NCBI GenBank assembly: GCA_030425685.1
Contig: JAUIAD010000028.1
Span: 1 to 41,985 of the forward strand
DNA length: 41,985 nt
Origin: Gammaproteobacteria bacterium
Lineage (GTDB): Bacteria; Pseudomonadota; Gammaproteobacteria; Coxiellales; Coxiellaceae
Direction: 5' to 3'
Shown here: in pieces, positions 35,865 through 41,985 of the stretch
How the letters are laid out: the number at the start of each line of letters is the position of its first letter
Position numbering within the stretch: position 1 is the first letter of the stretch
The notes under the pieces: model-generated
Database searches by the model: none
Seen by the model: the letters and a program-made list of their open reading frames with translations, nothing else
Told to the model about the DNA's origin: nothing
Position numbers and translations under genes: made by a program

Positions 35865-36053
35865 AATATTTGAGTAGTGGAGGGGCTTTCCTTTGTGAGT
35901 AAATGGATTGTCATAGTACCGAGCCAATTGAGGCAGATCAAGTATCCTGCCAATTTGAGCGAAGCTTGCGAGAAAAATAACCTAGTGATTATAAATAATA
36001 ATTCTCTAAAGAGTTTTTCTACTCCCTCTTAATCTAATCTTAATGATGTAGCT

Positions 36054-36111
36054 TTTCCCCTTGAAGATCCCCATCGGGATTTGTTTTGTTTCGCACAAGT
36101 GCGAAACTCCT
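36054..36111 (+). mobile_element. 3' fragment of the hairpin-rich miniature element, copy C
   Basis: The last 58 bp match the right ends of copies A and B (CCCCTTGAA, ATCCCCATCGGGAT, then TTTCGCACAAGTGCGAAA and CTCCT). The left two-thirds are missing. It lies in the 500-bp gap between putP and rpsO, in the same orientation as the other copies; apart from it and the rpsO promoter I see nothing in that gap. Confidence 0.8.
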
Positions 36112-36277
36112 ACTAGTTTTTGAAAGCCAATTTTCGGTCTAAATGTAGACATTTTCCATCCGCGAGCAAAAGATTGTGATCAATTTTTTTATTTGATCCT
36201 TGTAAACAAAGCTTTTAAGGCCCCCGAGATTTTCTGCTATTGGCTAAGCTTAACTATGAAATTTCAGTAATTTAGGC

Positions 36278-36283
36278 TATAAT
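36278..36283 (+). promoter_or_regulatory. -10 element of the rpsO promoter
   Basis: A perfect TATAAT preceded by GGC and followed by CGC, 90 bp before the rpsO start. No convincing -35 is seen. The roughly 80-nt leader could hold the S15 autoregulatory structure known in other bacteria, but I could not establish a fold. Confidence 0.5.
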
Positions 36284-36372
36284 CGCAACGCTCATTACGA
36301 GCTTATGGTGATAGTGCCTGTAAATGACAGCGGACATTATCAAAAAAACATCTAAATTCAAAGAGGTATACA

Positions 36373-36642
36373 ATGTCATTGAATGCAATTGAGAAAGGCG
36401 AAATTATTAAAGAGTACCAAACCAAAGACGGAGACACAGGTTCTCCAGAGGTGCAGGTCGCTATTTTAACCTCAAAAATTGTTCAACTCACCGAGCACTT
36501 CAAGTTACACAAACATGATCATCACTCTCGTCGAGGGTTGTTACGCATGGTGAGTCAACGTCGTAAATTACTTAAGTATTTGAAAGCTAAGGATGTAAAT
36601 CGCTACCGCGAACTTATTAAACGCTTAGGTTTACGATCATAA
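36373..36642 (+). CDS. rpsO: 30S ribosomal protein S15
   Basis: An 89-residue S15, the standard length. It binds the central domain of 16S rRNA and helps start assembly of the 30S platform. The conserved core [17 protein letters not shown] and [32 protein letters not shown] is intact, including the HDHHSRRG segment that touches rRNA. AGAGG lies 7 nt before the ATG. It is followed by a hairpin and then pnp, the usual rpsO-pnp order of gammaproteobacteria. Confidence 0.99.
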   Translation: MSLNAIEKGEIIKEYQTKDGDTGSPEVQVAILTSKIVQLTEHFKLHKHDHHSRRGLLRMVSQRRKLLKYLKAKDVNRYRELIKRLGLRS

Positions 36643-36647
36643 GATGT

Positions 36648-36679
36648 AAATCCCTCGCCATTAACGGCGGGGGATTTTT
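36648..36679 (+). terminator. rpsO-pnp intergenic hairpin terminator
   Basis: A 12-bp stem AAATCCCTCGCC / GGCGGGGGATTT (one G-U pair, 6-nt loop) runs into TTTTT six bases past the rpsO stop. It is a good intrinsic terminator, and as in E. coli it may be only partial and let transcription pass into pnp. Confidence 0.85.
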
Positions 36680-36729
36680 GTATTTGGTGTTTAAACAAAA
36701 CCCTAAAAGAGTCAACGAAGGATTAATCA

Positions 36730-38823
36730 GTGAGAAAAATTAGTAAAACATTTCAATATGGTGCGCAACAAGTCACGATAGAAACCGGTGAAATTGCTCG
36801 CCAAGCAACGGGTTCAGTAAAGATTAGCATGGGCGATACCGTCCTTTTAGTAACCGTGGTTGCTAAAAAAGAAGCAGAAGAAGGGCGAGACTTCTTTCCC
36901 TTAACGGTTAACTACCAAGAAAAAAGTTATGCTGCCGGTAAAATTCCCGGTGGTTATTTTAAACGGGAAGGCCGCCCGACAGAACGTGAAACTTTGACTT
37001 CACGTTTGATTGACCGTCCTTTACGTCCGCTCTTTCCCAAGGGCTTTTATAACGAAGTACAAGTGATTGCGACGGTTATTTCAATGGACCCAGCAGTATC
37101 CGCTGAGATCCCGGCGATTCTTGGTTCTGCTGCGGCATTAGCTATTTCTGGTATCCCATTTGATGGTCCTTTAGCAGCCGCAAAAGTTGGCTATTGCGAT
37201 GGTCAATTCGTTTTAAATCCAACAACTGCTGAAATGGCTAACTCTAAGTTAGAACTGGTCGTTGCTGGTACTAAAGATGCTGTTTTGATGGTTGAATCAG
37301 AAGCGAAAGAGCTTTCTGAAGAAACCATGTTAAACGCGGTTGTTTTTGGTCATGAGCAAATGCAAGTTGCTTTAAAAGCAATTGACGAGCTCGTTGAAGA
37401 AGTCGGTGTTGACGGTTGGGATTGGACAGCGCCAGCAGAAAATACCAGCTTACAAGATCAGATTAAAGCGCAAGCTTATGATGATCTAAAAGCAGCGTAT
37501 GCGATTAGCGATAAAATGGAGCGCCAAGATCGCATTAAAGTGTTGCGTGATCAGGTGGTTGCTGCTTTGGCTGCTTCTGATGACGGTGAAGGACCTTCAG
37601 ACACGGAAGTGGGTAATGTTTTCCATGCACTTGAAGCTCAAATTGTACGTCAACAAATTTTAGCCGGTGAAGCACGTATTGATGGCCGTGACACTAAAAC
37701 GGTACGACCGATTACGGTTAAAGTGGGTGTATTGCCACGTGTTCACGGTTCTGCTTTATTTACGCGCGGCGAAACACAAGCGTTAGTAGTTACAACGCTG
37801 GGTACAGAACGTGATGCGCAAATGATTGAAGATCCACACGGTGGTGATTATCGCGATGAATTTATGTTGCATTACAACTTCCCTCCATACTCTGTTGGTG
37901 AAGTAGGCTTTATGAGCGGTCCAAAGCGTCGTGAGATTGGTCATGGTAAATTAGCAAAACGTGCTGTACAGGCTATCTTGCCAGAAGCAGGTACCTTTCC
38001 TTATGTTATTCGTGTCGTTTCTGAAATTACTGAATCAAATGGCTCAAGCTCGATGGCTTCGGTCTGTGGTAGTAGTTTATCGTTAATGGATGCCGGAGTA
38101 CCTGTAACCTCACCGGTAGCTGGTATCGCTATGGGGCTTATTAAAGAGGGTGATCAGTACGCCGTATTAACAGATATTCTCGGTGATGAAGATCACTTAG
38201 GAGATATGGATTTTAAAGTTGCGGGTACAAAAGGCGGTGTTACTGCTTTGCAAATGGATATTAAGATCCAAGGTATCACCAAAGAAATTATGGAAGTAGC
38301 TTTAAAGCAAGCGAATGAAGGTCGTATGCATATTCTTGGCATTATGAATGATGCCTTGCAAGCGCCACGTACTGAAGTGTCTGCTAATGCGCCACAAATT
38401 TTCACCATGAAAATTGATCCAAGCAAAATCCGCGAAGTGATCGGTAAAGGTGGTGCTACCATTCGTGAGTTAACCGAAGCTACTAACACTACGGTTGATA
38501 TTTCTGAAAATGGCGTTGTTAAAATTGCCGCTAATAACGGCGACGATGCAAAAGCAGCGCGTGAACGTATTGAAGCGATTGTCGGCGATGTTGAAGTAGG
38601 TAATATCTATGAAGGCCCCATTGTTAAGTTGATGGACTTTGGTGCGTTTGTAGCCGTATTGCCTGGTAAACAAGGCTTAGTACATATTTCGCAAATTTCA
38701 GAAGAGCGTATTGAAAATATTCACGACCATTTGCAAGAAGGGCAAATTGTCAAAGTGAAGGTGATTGAGATCGATCGTCAGGGTCGTGTACGTTTAAGTA
38801 TGAAACAAGCTGAAAGCGTATAG
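36730..38823 (+). CDS. pnp: Polyribonucleotide nucleotidyltransferase (PNPase)
   Basis: A 697-residue PNPase, a trimeric 3'-to-5' exoribonuclease that degrades mRNA using phosphate. It has two RNase PH-like halves (about 10-140 with the [21 protein letters not shown] motif, and 310-540 with [16 protein letters not shown] and [11 protein letters not shown]), joined by a helical region. They are followed by a KH domain ([17 protein letters not shown]) and an S1 domain ([32 protein letters not shown]). The start is GTG with AAGGA upstream. All domains are full length. Confidence 0.99.
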   Translation: MRKISKTFQYGAQQVTIETGEIARQATGSVKISMGDTVLLVTVVAKKEAEEGRDFFPLTVNYQEKSYAAGKIPGGYFKREGRPTERETLTSRLIDRPLRPLFPKGFYNEVQVIATVISMDPAVSAEIPAILGSAAALAISGIPFDGPLAAAKVGYCDGQFVLNPTTAEMANSKLELVVAGTKDAVLMVESEAKELSEETMLNAVVFGHEQMQVALKAIDELVEEVGVDGWDWTAPAENTSLQDQIKAQAYDDLKAAYAISDKMERQDRIKVLRDQVVAALAASDDGEGPSDTEVGNVFHALEAQIVRQQILAGEARIDGRDTKTVRPITVKVGVLPRVHGSALFTRGETQALVVTTLGTERDAQMIEDPHGGDYRDEFMLHYNFPPYSVGEVGFMSGPKRREIGHGKLAKRAVQAILPEAGTFPYVIRVVSEITESNGSSSMASVCGSSLSLMDAGVPVTSPVAGIAMGLIKEGDQYAVLTDILGDEDHLGDMDFKVAGTKGGVTALQMDIKIQGITKEIMEVALKQANEGRMHILGIMNDALQAPRTEVSANAPQIFTMKIDPSKIREVIGKGGATIRELTEATNTTVDISENGVVKIAANNGDDAKAARERIEAIVGDVEVGNIYEGPIVKLMDFGAFVAVLPGKQGLVHISQISEERIENIHDHLQEGQIVKVKVIEIDRQGRVRLSMKQAESV

Positions 38824-38836
38824 CATAGAACAAAGT

Positions 38837-38863
38837 GGGCGCAACCTATGTTGCGCCCTTATT
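38837..38863 (+). terminator. Terminator after pnp
   Basis: A 9-bp stem GGGCGCAAC / GTTGCGCCC with a 4-nt loop is followed by TTATTGT. It begins 13 bp after the stop codon. The stem is strong, the T-tail short. Confidence 0.7.
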
Positions 38864-38920
38864 GTATCTAGTACCAGCTCAGTGTAGCTGATTTAATGTG
38901 TTATGGTCGTTGTCTGAACA

Positions 38921-38950
38921 TTGCTCTACCATCATCTAAGTTGTTATACT
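38921..38950 (+). promoter_or_regulatory. Possible promoter for the lipase-like gene
   Basis: TTGCTC (38921-38926) and TATACT (38945-38950) are 18 bp apart, 54 bp before the chosen start. The -35 match is only partial. Confidence 0.35.
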
Positions 38951-39003
38951 ATTTGCCATACGTGAGTGGTATTGCTTGATGTCAAATGAGAGGTAGTATA
39001 AAG

Positions 39004-39684
39004 ATGTCTGTTTGTGATTCTAAGAGCGGTCATAACAGGGATGATCATGTTGTCTTGTTGCATGGCCTTGGCAGAGGGCCTGGCGTCATGAATAAGTTAA
39101 AAAACTACCTGGCGATGCAAGGCTTCCGTTCTCATAATATTGCTTACCCCTCCACTTCCGCTTCCATTATTGATCTTGCCCAAGTGGTTCTAGATGAGAT
39201 TAAACCCTTTATAGATGATGGTGAGCGTAAAGTTCATTTTGTCGGTCACTCTTTAGGTGGCATTATTGTGCGTTATATTTTGCAGCAGAATACGGTTGCT
39301 AATATGGGGCGTATGGTTATGTTAGCGCCGCCGAATAAAGGCTCAGAAGTGGCGGATTTTTTTAGTCGTTTTTCTTTCTACCGCAAATTGTTTGGCCCAG
39401 CTGGCGAAGAGCTAGGTGTTAAGCATCAAGGTGTTTTAAAAACTTTAGTGGACCCCGATTATGAGGTGGGTATTATTGCTGGAAACCGCAGCATCGACTG
39501 GCTCTTTTCGCTATTCTTACTACCCAACCCTAACGATGGCAAGGTATCAGTCGAAAGCACTAGGCTCAATGGTATGAAAGACCATATTATTATTAATGCC
39601 ACGCATCCATTTATGCCGGGGAATTTAAAAGTAATGTATCAAACGGCATGCTTTATCAAACAAGGCGTTTTTGAACATCCATAA
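39004..39684 (+). CDS. Alpha/beta hydrolase, lipase/esterase-like
   Basis: A 226-residue alpha/beta-hydrolase resembling small bacterial lipases of the EstA/LipA type. VVLLHGLGR (16-24) forms the oxyanion region, and Ser83 in FVGHSLGGIIVRY is the nucleophile. Candidate partners are an Asp in PNDGKVSVEST and the His of INATHPFMPG. LAPPNKGSEVADFF after the third strand is typical of this group. No signal peptide is seen, so it is probably cytosolic or leaves by another route. GAGAGG lies 10 nt before the ATG at 39004; an ATG at 38986 overlaps that site and is less likely. Its substrate is unknown. Confidence 0.88.
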   Translation: MSVCDSKSGHNRDDHVVLLHGLGRGPGVMNKLKNYLAMQGFRSHNIAYPSTSASIIDLAQVVLDEIKPFIDDGERKVHFVGHSLGGIIVRYILQQNTVANMGRMVMLAPPNKGSEVADFFSRFSFYRKLFGPAGEELGVKHQGVLKTLVDPDYEVGIIAGNRSIDWLFSLFLLPNPNDGKVSVESTRLNGMKDHIIINATHPFMPGNLKVMYQTACFIKQGVFEHP

Positions 39685-39693
39685 TTAGAGCCT

Positions 39694-39787
39694 GTAGGGG
39701 CAGGAAATGCTGTGTCCGTTTAGGTGTGAATGGTTGTGGATGGTCGGTGCCGCGGAGGTTTGCGGGCGCAGCATGCTGCGCCCCTAC
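39694..39787. repeat. 94-bp REP-pair element, copy 1
   Basis: Ends GTAGGGGC and GCCCCTAC are inverted repeats. The right half contains the palindrome GGGCGCAGCATGCTGCGCCC; the left palindrome is partly decayed (GGCAGGAAATGCTGTGTCC). It is nearly identical to the copy 47 bp further on and lies between two genes. Confidence 0.8.
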
Positions 39788-39834
39788 GATTTTATATTTT
39801 GTTGTGTGTTTTTCTCATAGGTAATTCAGAACCC

Positions 39835-39928
39835 GTAGGGGCACAGCATGCTGTGCCCGTTTGGGTGTGAATGGTTGTGATGGTCCAGTGCCGCGGAGGT
39901 TTGCGGGCGCAGTATGCTGCGCCCCTGC
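39835..39928. repeat. 94-bp REP-pair element, copy 2
   Basis: Both halves are palindromic here: GGGCACAGCATGCTGTGCCC at left and GGGCGCAGTATGCTGCGCCC at right, joined by the same linker as copy 1 (TGCCGCGGAGGTTTGC is shared). It faces the 3' end of the orphan gene at 39975 and might serve as its transcription barrier. Confidence 0.8.
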
Positions 39929-39974
39929 AGGGGGGGCTGCGGAGGCCCATAGGTTTTTAGATGCGGGTTCTTAC

Positions 39975-41651
39975 TTAGTTTGTACCAGGGGCTTGTGAAC
40001 TAGGACTAGTAGCCGCTGAGTCTCTTGCTGCATCAGCATCACTGCTAGTAGAAGAAAACAAGCTATTCCTGCTTGAGGCTCTGCTGCTGTTAGATTGGTT
40101 GCTGCCTAATAAGGCGGGCGATCGTAAAATTCTTTTACTAATCTCAGGCTTTGCTTGTATTTTAGCTAAAACTGAATTTAATAAACGCGGCGGGGTCAGA
40201 TTATCTAGTCTTAACTTTTTATCCGCAGGTATGTGTTTTAACAAGAAACACAAATGCTGAAATAGCGACTCCGCACACAGCTTCGATGTTGCAAATCCTC
40301 GACTTTGTCCTATTATCTGACTGCCGTTTATTGTTTGTGTGATGGTGCCTATGTGTTCGTTTGTTTCAGTGTTTATTGCTTTGGCTGAAAAACCATTGTT
40401 AATTTTTTTAGTCCTAACAGCCACTTTTTTATGTTCAGGCGGGAGTTCAATATGTTTAAAAATATTGGTTGCTAGTTCTTTGAATTTCTTTTTATTGAAC
40501 TCGCCATTGTCAATATCGGCATCCGTAGAAAGTGTTGCGCTTATTGACTCTCCATCAGAGTCACCCGTTGTCGGTTGATCATCGACGGCTACTTCTTTTT
40601 TTCTTTTTTCTTCTTTTTGTTTCTTGCGCTTTATTTTGGGCAGAGGAAGATCTGCACCTGAGGTGCTATTGGTGGTTGAGTCACTTTCATCTGCTGTATC
40701 AACGCTAGCTAGCGCTGTGCGTGTCCCATTGGCTTGGGTTGCACCCTGTTGTAAGCCAGTTGCTAATAACCTACCAGTTCTTCTGTCCTTTCTTCTTGCA
40801 GCAGTAAACGGCGATAGTGGTTGCTGATCAGCAGAATGGTCGCTATCGTCGTCTGTACTTTGAGGATAACCACGGTTGACTAGGTCAGTTGCTGGCATGC
40901 TTGGTTCTGAAGTTGGGAAACTAGTTGATGCTGCCCGTGATGCAACAACTGTTTGTTGGCTATTACTTGCTGCCTGGTGGGTTGGATCAGGCTGACCAAC
41001 TGATGATAAAGCAGCAGCTTGTTGAAGAGGCTGGGCATCACCGGCGCTACTACTAGCGCTATCATCATGTGTACTGTCTGCATTAGACTGCAAAACCACC
41101 ATGCTAGGACTAGGTGGTGGGCTAAATGCTGAGGCTGCCGCTGGAAGGTGACTGTTGCTATGTGGCGATGGTGACAGCAGGCTGGGATCAGCAGGGGTGC
41201 CATTAGGATCAGATGTAGAAAAAGTTTGTTGAACTTGATCAGCTTTTCTTTCTGTCGTGCGCCTAAGCTCTCTATCACGGTCATCACCGCCGTCACTGTC
41301 AGCTGAATGTGGTGATGTTGGTCTTGAAGAAGGCTGGTGTGACAAGCTTAACGGGGTTTGTTCTTGGTCTTTGCCATCAGTCTCAGTTAGATTTAGATGG
41401 TCGTCATCCAAATCTGTTGGTGCATCATGAGGAGCACTGCTATCAGATGATGCGTTAGAGGGTTCATTACTTCTGCTGGCTGCTTTTAGCAACTGCTGTA
41501 TAATTGGGGCTTCTTTTTGCCTTGTGGTCGCATCAGGCTCCTTTTTTTTCTGAGAACGCTTGCTGTTCCACAAACGACTTAATAGAAGACCGACACTAGC
41601 AACCGCGCCAGCCGCGAGTACAACTTTACCTCCTGTCCTCATATTTGGCAT
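39975..41651 (-). CDS. Membrane-anchored Ser/Gln-rich orphan protein
   Basis: An unrecognised 558-residue protein. A single hydrophobic segment at about 9-28 (VVLAAGAVASVGLLLSRLW) is followed by a basic KRSQKKK, which suggests an amino-terminal anchor with the rest cytosolic. Residues 40-335 are disordered, rich in Ser, Asp, Gln, Thr and Pro. A strongly basic stretch, KIKRKKQKEEKRKKE, near 340-355 could act as a nuclear-localisation-like patch. Only residues 385-515 look folded (KKVAVRTKKINNGFSAKAI... through LLNSVLAKIQ). The tail is Ser/Ala-rich. AGGA lies 7 nt before the ATG. Composition is like the gene at 7155 and suggests a host-directed protein, without proof. Confidence 0.72.
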   Translation of the reverse strand: MPNMRTGGKVVLAAGAVASVGLLLSRLWNSKRSQKKKEPDATTRQKEAPIIQQLLKAASRSNEPSNASSDSSAPHDAPTDLDDDHLNLTETDGKDQEQTPLSLSHQPSSRPTSPHSADSDGGDDRDRELRRTTERKADQVQQTFSTSDPNGTPADPSLLSPSPHSNSHLPAAASAFSPPPSPSMVVLQSNADSTHDDSASSSAGDAQPLQQAAALSSVGQPDPTHQAASNSQQTVVASRAASTSFPTSEPSMPATDLVNRGYPQSTDDDSDHSADQQPLSPFTAARRKDRRTGRLLATGLQQGATQANGTRTALASVDTADESDSTTNSTSGADLPLPKIKRKKQKEEKRKKEVAVDDQPTTGDSDGESISATLSTDADIDNGEFNKKKFKELATNIFKHIELPPEHKKVAVRTKKINNGFSAKAINTETNEHIGTITQTINGSQIIGQSRGFATSKLCAESLFQHLCFLLKHIPADKKLRLDNLTPPRLLNSVLAKIQAKPEISKRILRSPALLGSNQSNSSRASSRNSLFSSTSSDADAARDSAATSPSSQAPGTN

Positions 41652-41686
41652 ACTTTTTCCTATTATGTTTTTTGTAATGACTTATA

Positions 41687-41770
41687 AAAACAGCTGTTAG
41701 TACTTACGTCATCCTGAGCTTGACTCAGGATCTTTTGATGCTGCTGCCATGCTCTAAAGATCCCAGCTTT
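41687..41770. repeat. Degenerate palindromic intergenic repeat, copy 2
   Basis: Starts AAAACAGCTGTTA, then TACGTCATC, a hairpin CCTGAGCTTGACTCAGG and later GATCCCAG, matching the block order at 3082-3188. It lies just upstream of the orphan gene start at 41651. The remaining bases to 41985 hold no gene that I can see. Confidence 0.5.
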
Positions 41771-41985
41771 CACTGTGATCACGGAGATATAGAATAACTG
41801 TTCTGATTCAGTATCGTTTTCAAAACCTCATCCAATTCTAAATGATGAAGATTATGGAATTATTGAACGTCAACTATCTTTTCCGCCATTCGACAATTAT
41901 CATTGCCGGTTTTACAATCATTTCCTATCTTCAAAATGTTGAGAACTTAATTGACGAAAACTTTTTTCATTAATGTTGATAATGG

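Noticed and set aside
39694-39928. CRISPR array
   Set aside because: Only two 94-bp units with internal palindromes and one spacer; no cas genes.
40880-41296. Minus-strand 138-codon frame
   Set aside because: It overlaps the 558-aa gene in another frame and reflects the biased composition of the Ser/Gln-rich region.

Overview
This is a chromosomal segment of a moderately AT-rich gammaproteobacterium. Conserved housekeeping genes (ssrA, maeA, purB, pgi, galU, rpsO-pnp, putP) alternate with large orphan genes that look host-directed: a CX5R phosphatase-like protein with a membrane hairpin, Ser/Thr/Gln-rich proteins with basic nuclear-localisation-like patches, and a 2066-residue protein joining HAD-like, kinase-like, Nudix-like and ankyrin segments. 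That mixture is typical of intracellular members of the Legionellales (Legionella/Coxiella relatives). This placement is an inference from gene content and was not tested by phylogeny. No Dot/Icm genes, insertion sequence, prophage or CRISPR array is visible in the window.

Layout: 0.3-1.0 kb, a small two-helix membrane protein; 1.07-1.49 kb, tmRNA (minus); 1.6-4.75 kb, divergent MFS and MATE transporters; 4.7-8.5 kb, two orphan minus-strand genes, the first with a CKSGKDRT phosphatase loop; 8.8-12.8 kb, minus-strand purB, a YiiX-like cysteine hydrolase and maeA; 13.1-14.2 kb, a DegT-type sugar aminotransferase; 14.3-17.8 kb, a secreted pair made of an outer-membrane barrel and a seven-repeat propeller protein broken by one in-frame stop; 17.9-20.9 kb, an emrA-emrB-marR drug-efflux operon behind a near-consensus promoter that overlaps an inverted repeat; 21.3-22.6 kb, a dicarboxylate/glutamate symporter; 22.7-26.8 kb, a tight SDR / RmlA-like / pgi / galU operon; 27.0-28.0 kb, a flippase-like membrane protein; 28.2-34.4 kb, the giant multidomain gene; 34.4-35.9 kb, putP; 36.4-38.8 kb, rpsO-pnp; 39.0-39.7 kb, a lipase-like hydrolase; 40.0-41.65 kb, a membrane-anchored low-complexity protein.

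Three families of small palindromic repeats lie between genes. The clearest is a 157-175 bp element with terminal inverted repeats and several internal hairpins: two full copies (one flanked by a perfect 6-bp direct repeat) and one 3' fragment. Both full copies end just upstream of a plus-strand gene. The others are a 94-bp REP-pair element (two copies near 39.7-39.9 kb and a half copy near 22.66 kb) and a weaker family near 3.1 and 41.7 kb.

The most interesting biology is the pairing, in one window, of a candidate phosphoinositide phosphatase (CX5R, about 5.2 kb) with a candidate lipid- or protein-kinase-like domain (NWD...DN...IDNG, about 29.1 kb) inside a very large ankyrin protein. Together they suggest manipulation of host membranes, but this rests only on motifs.
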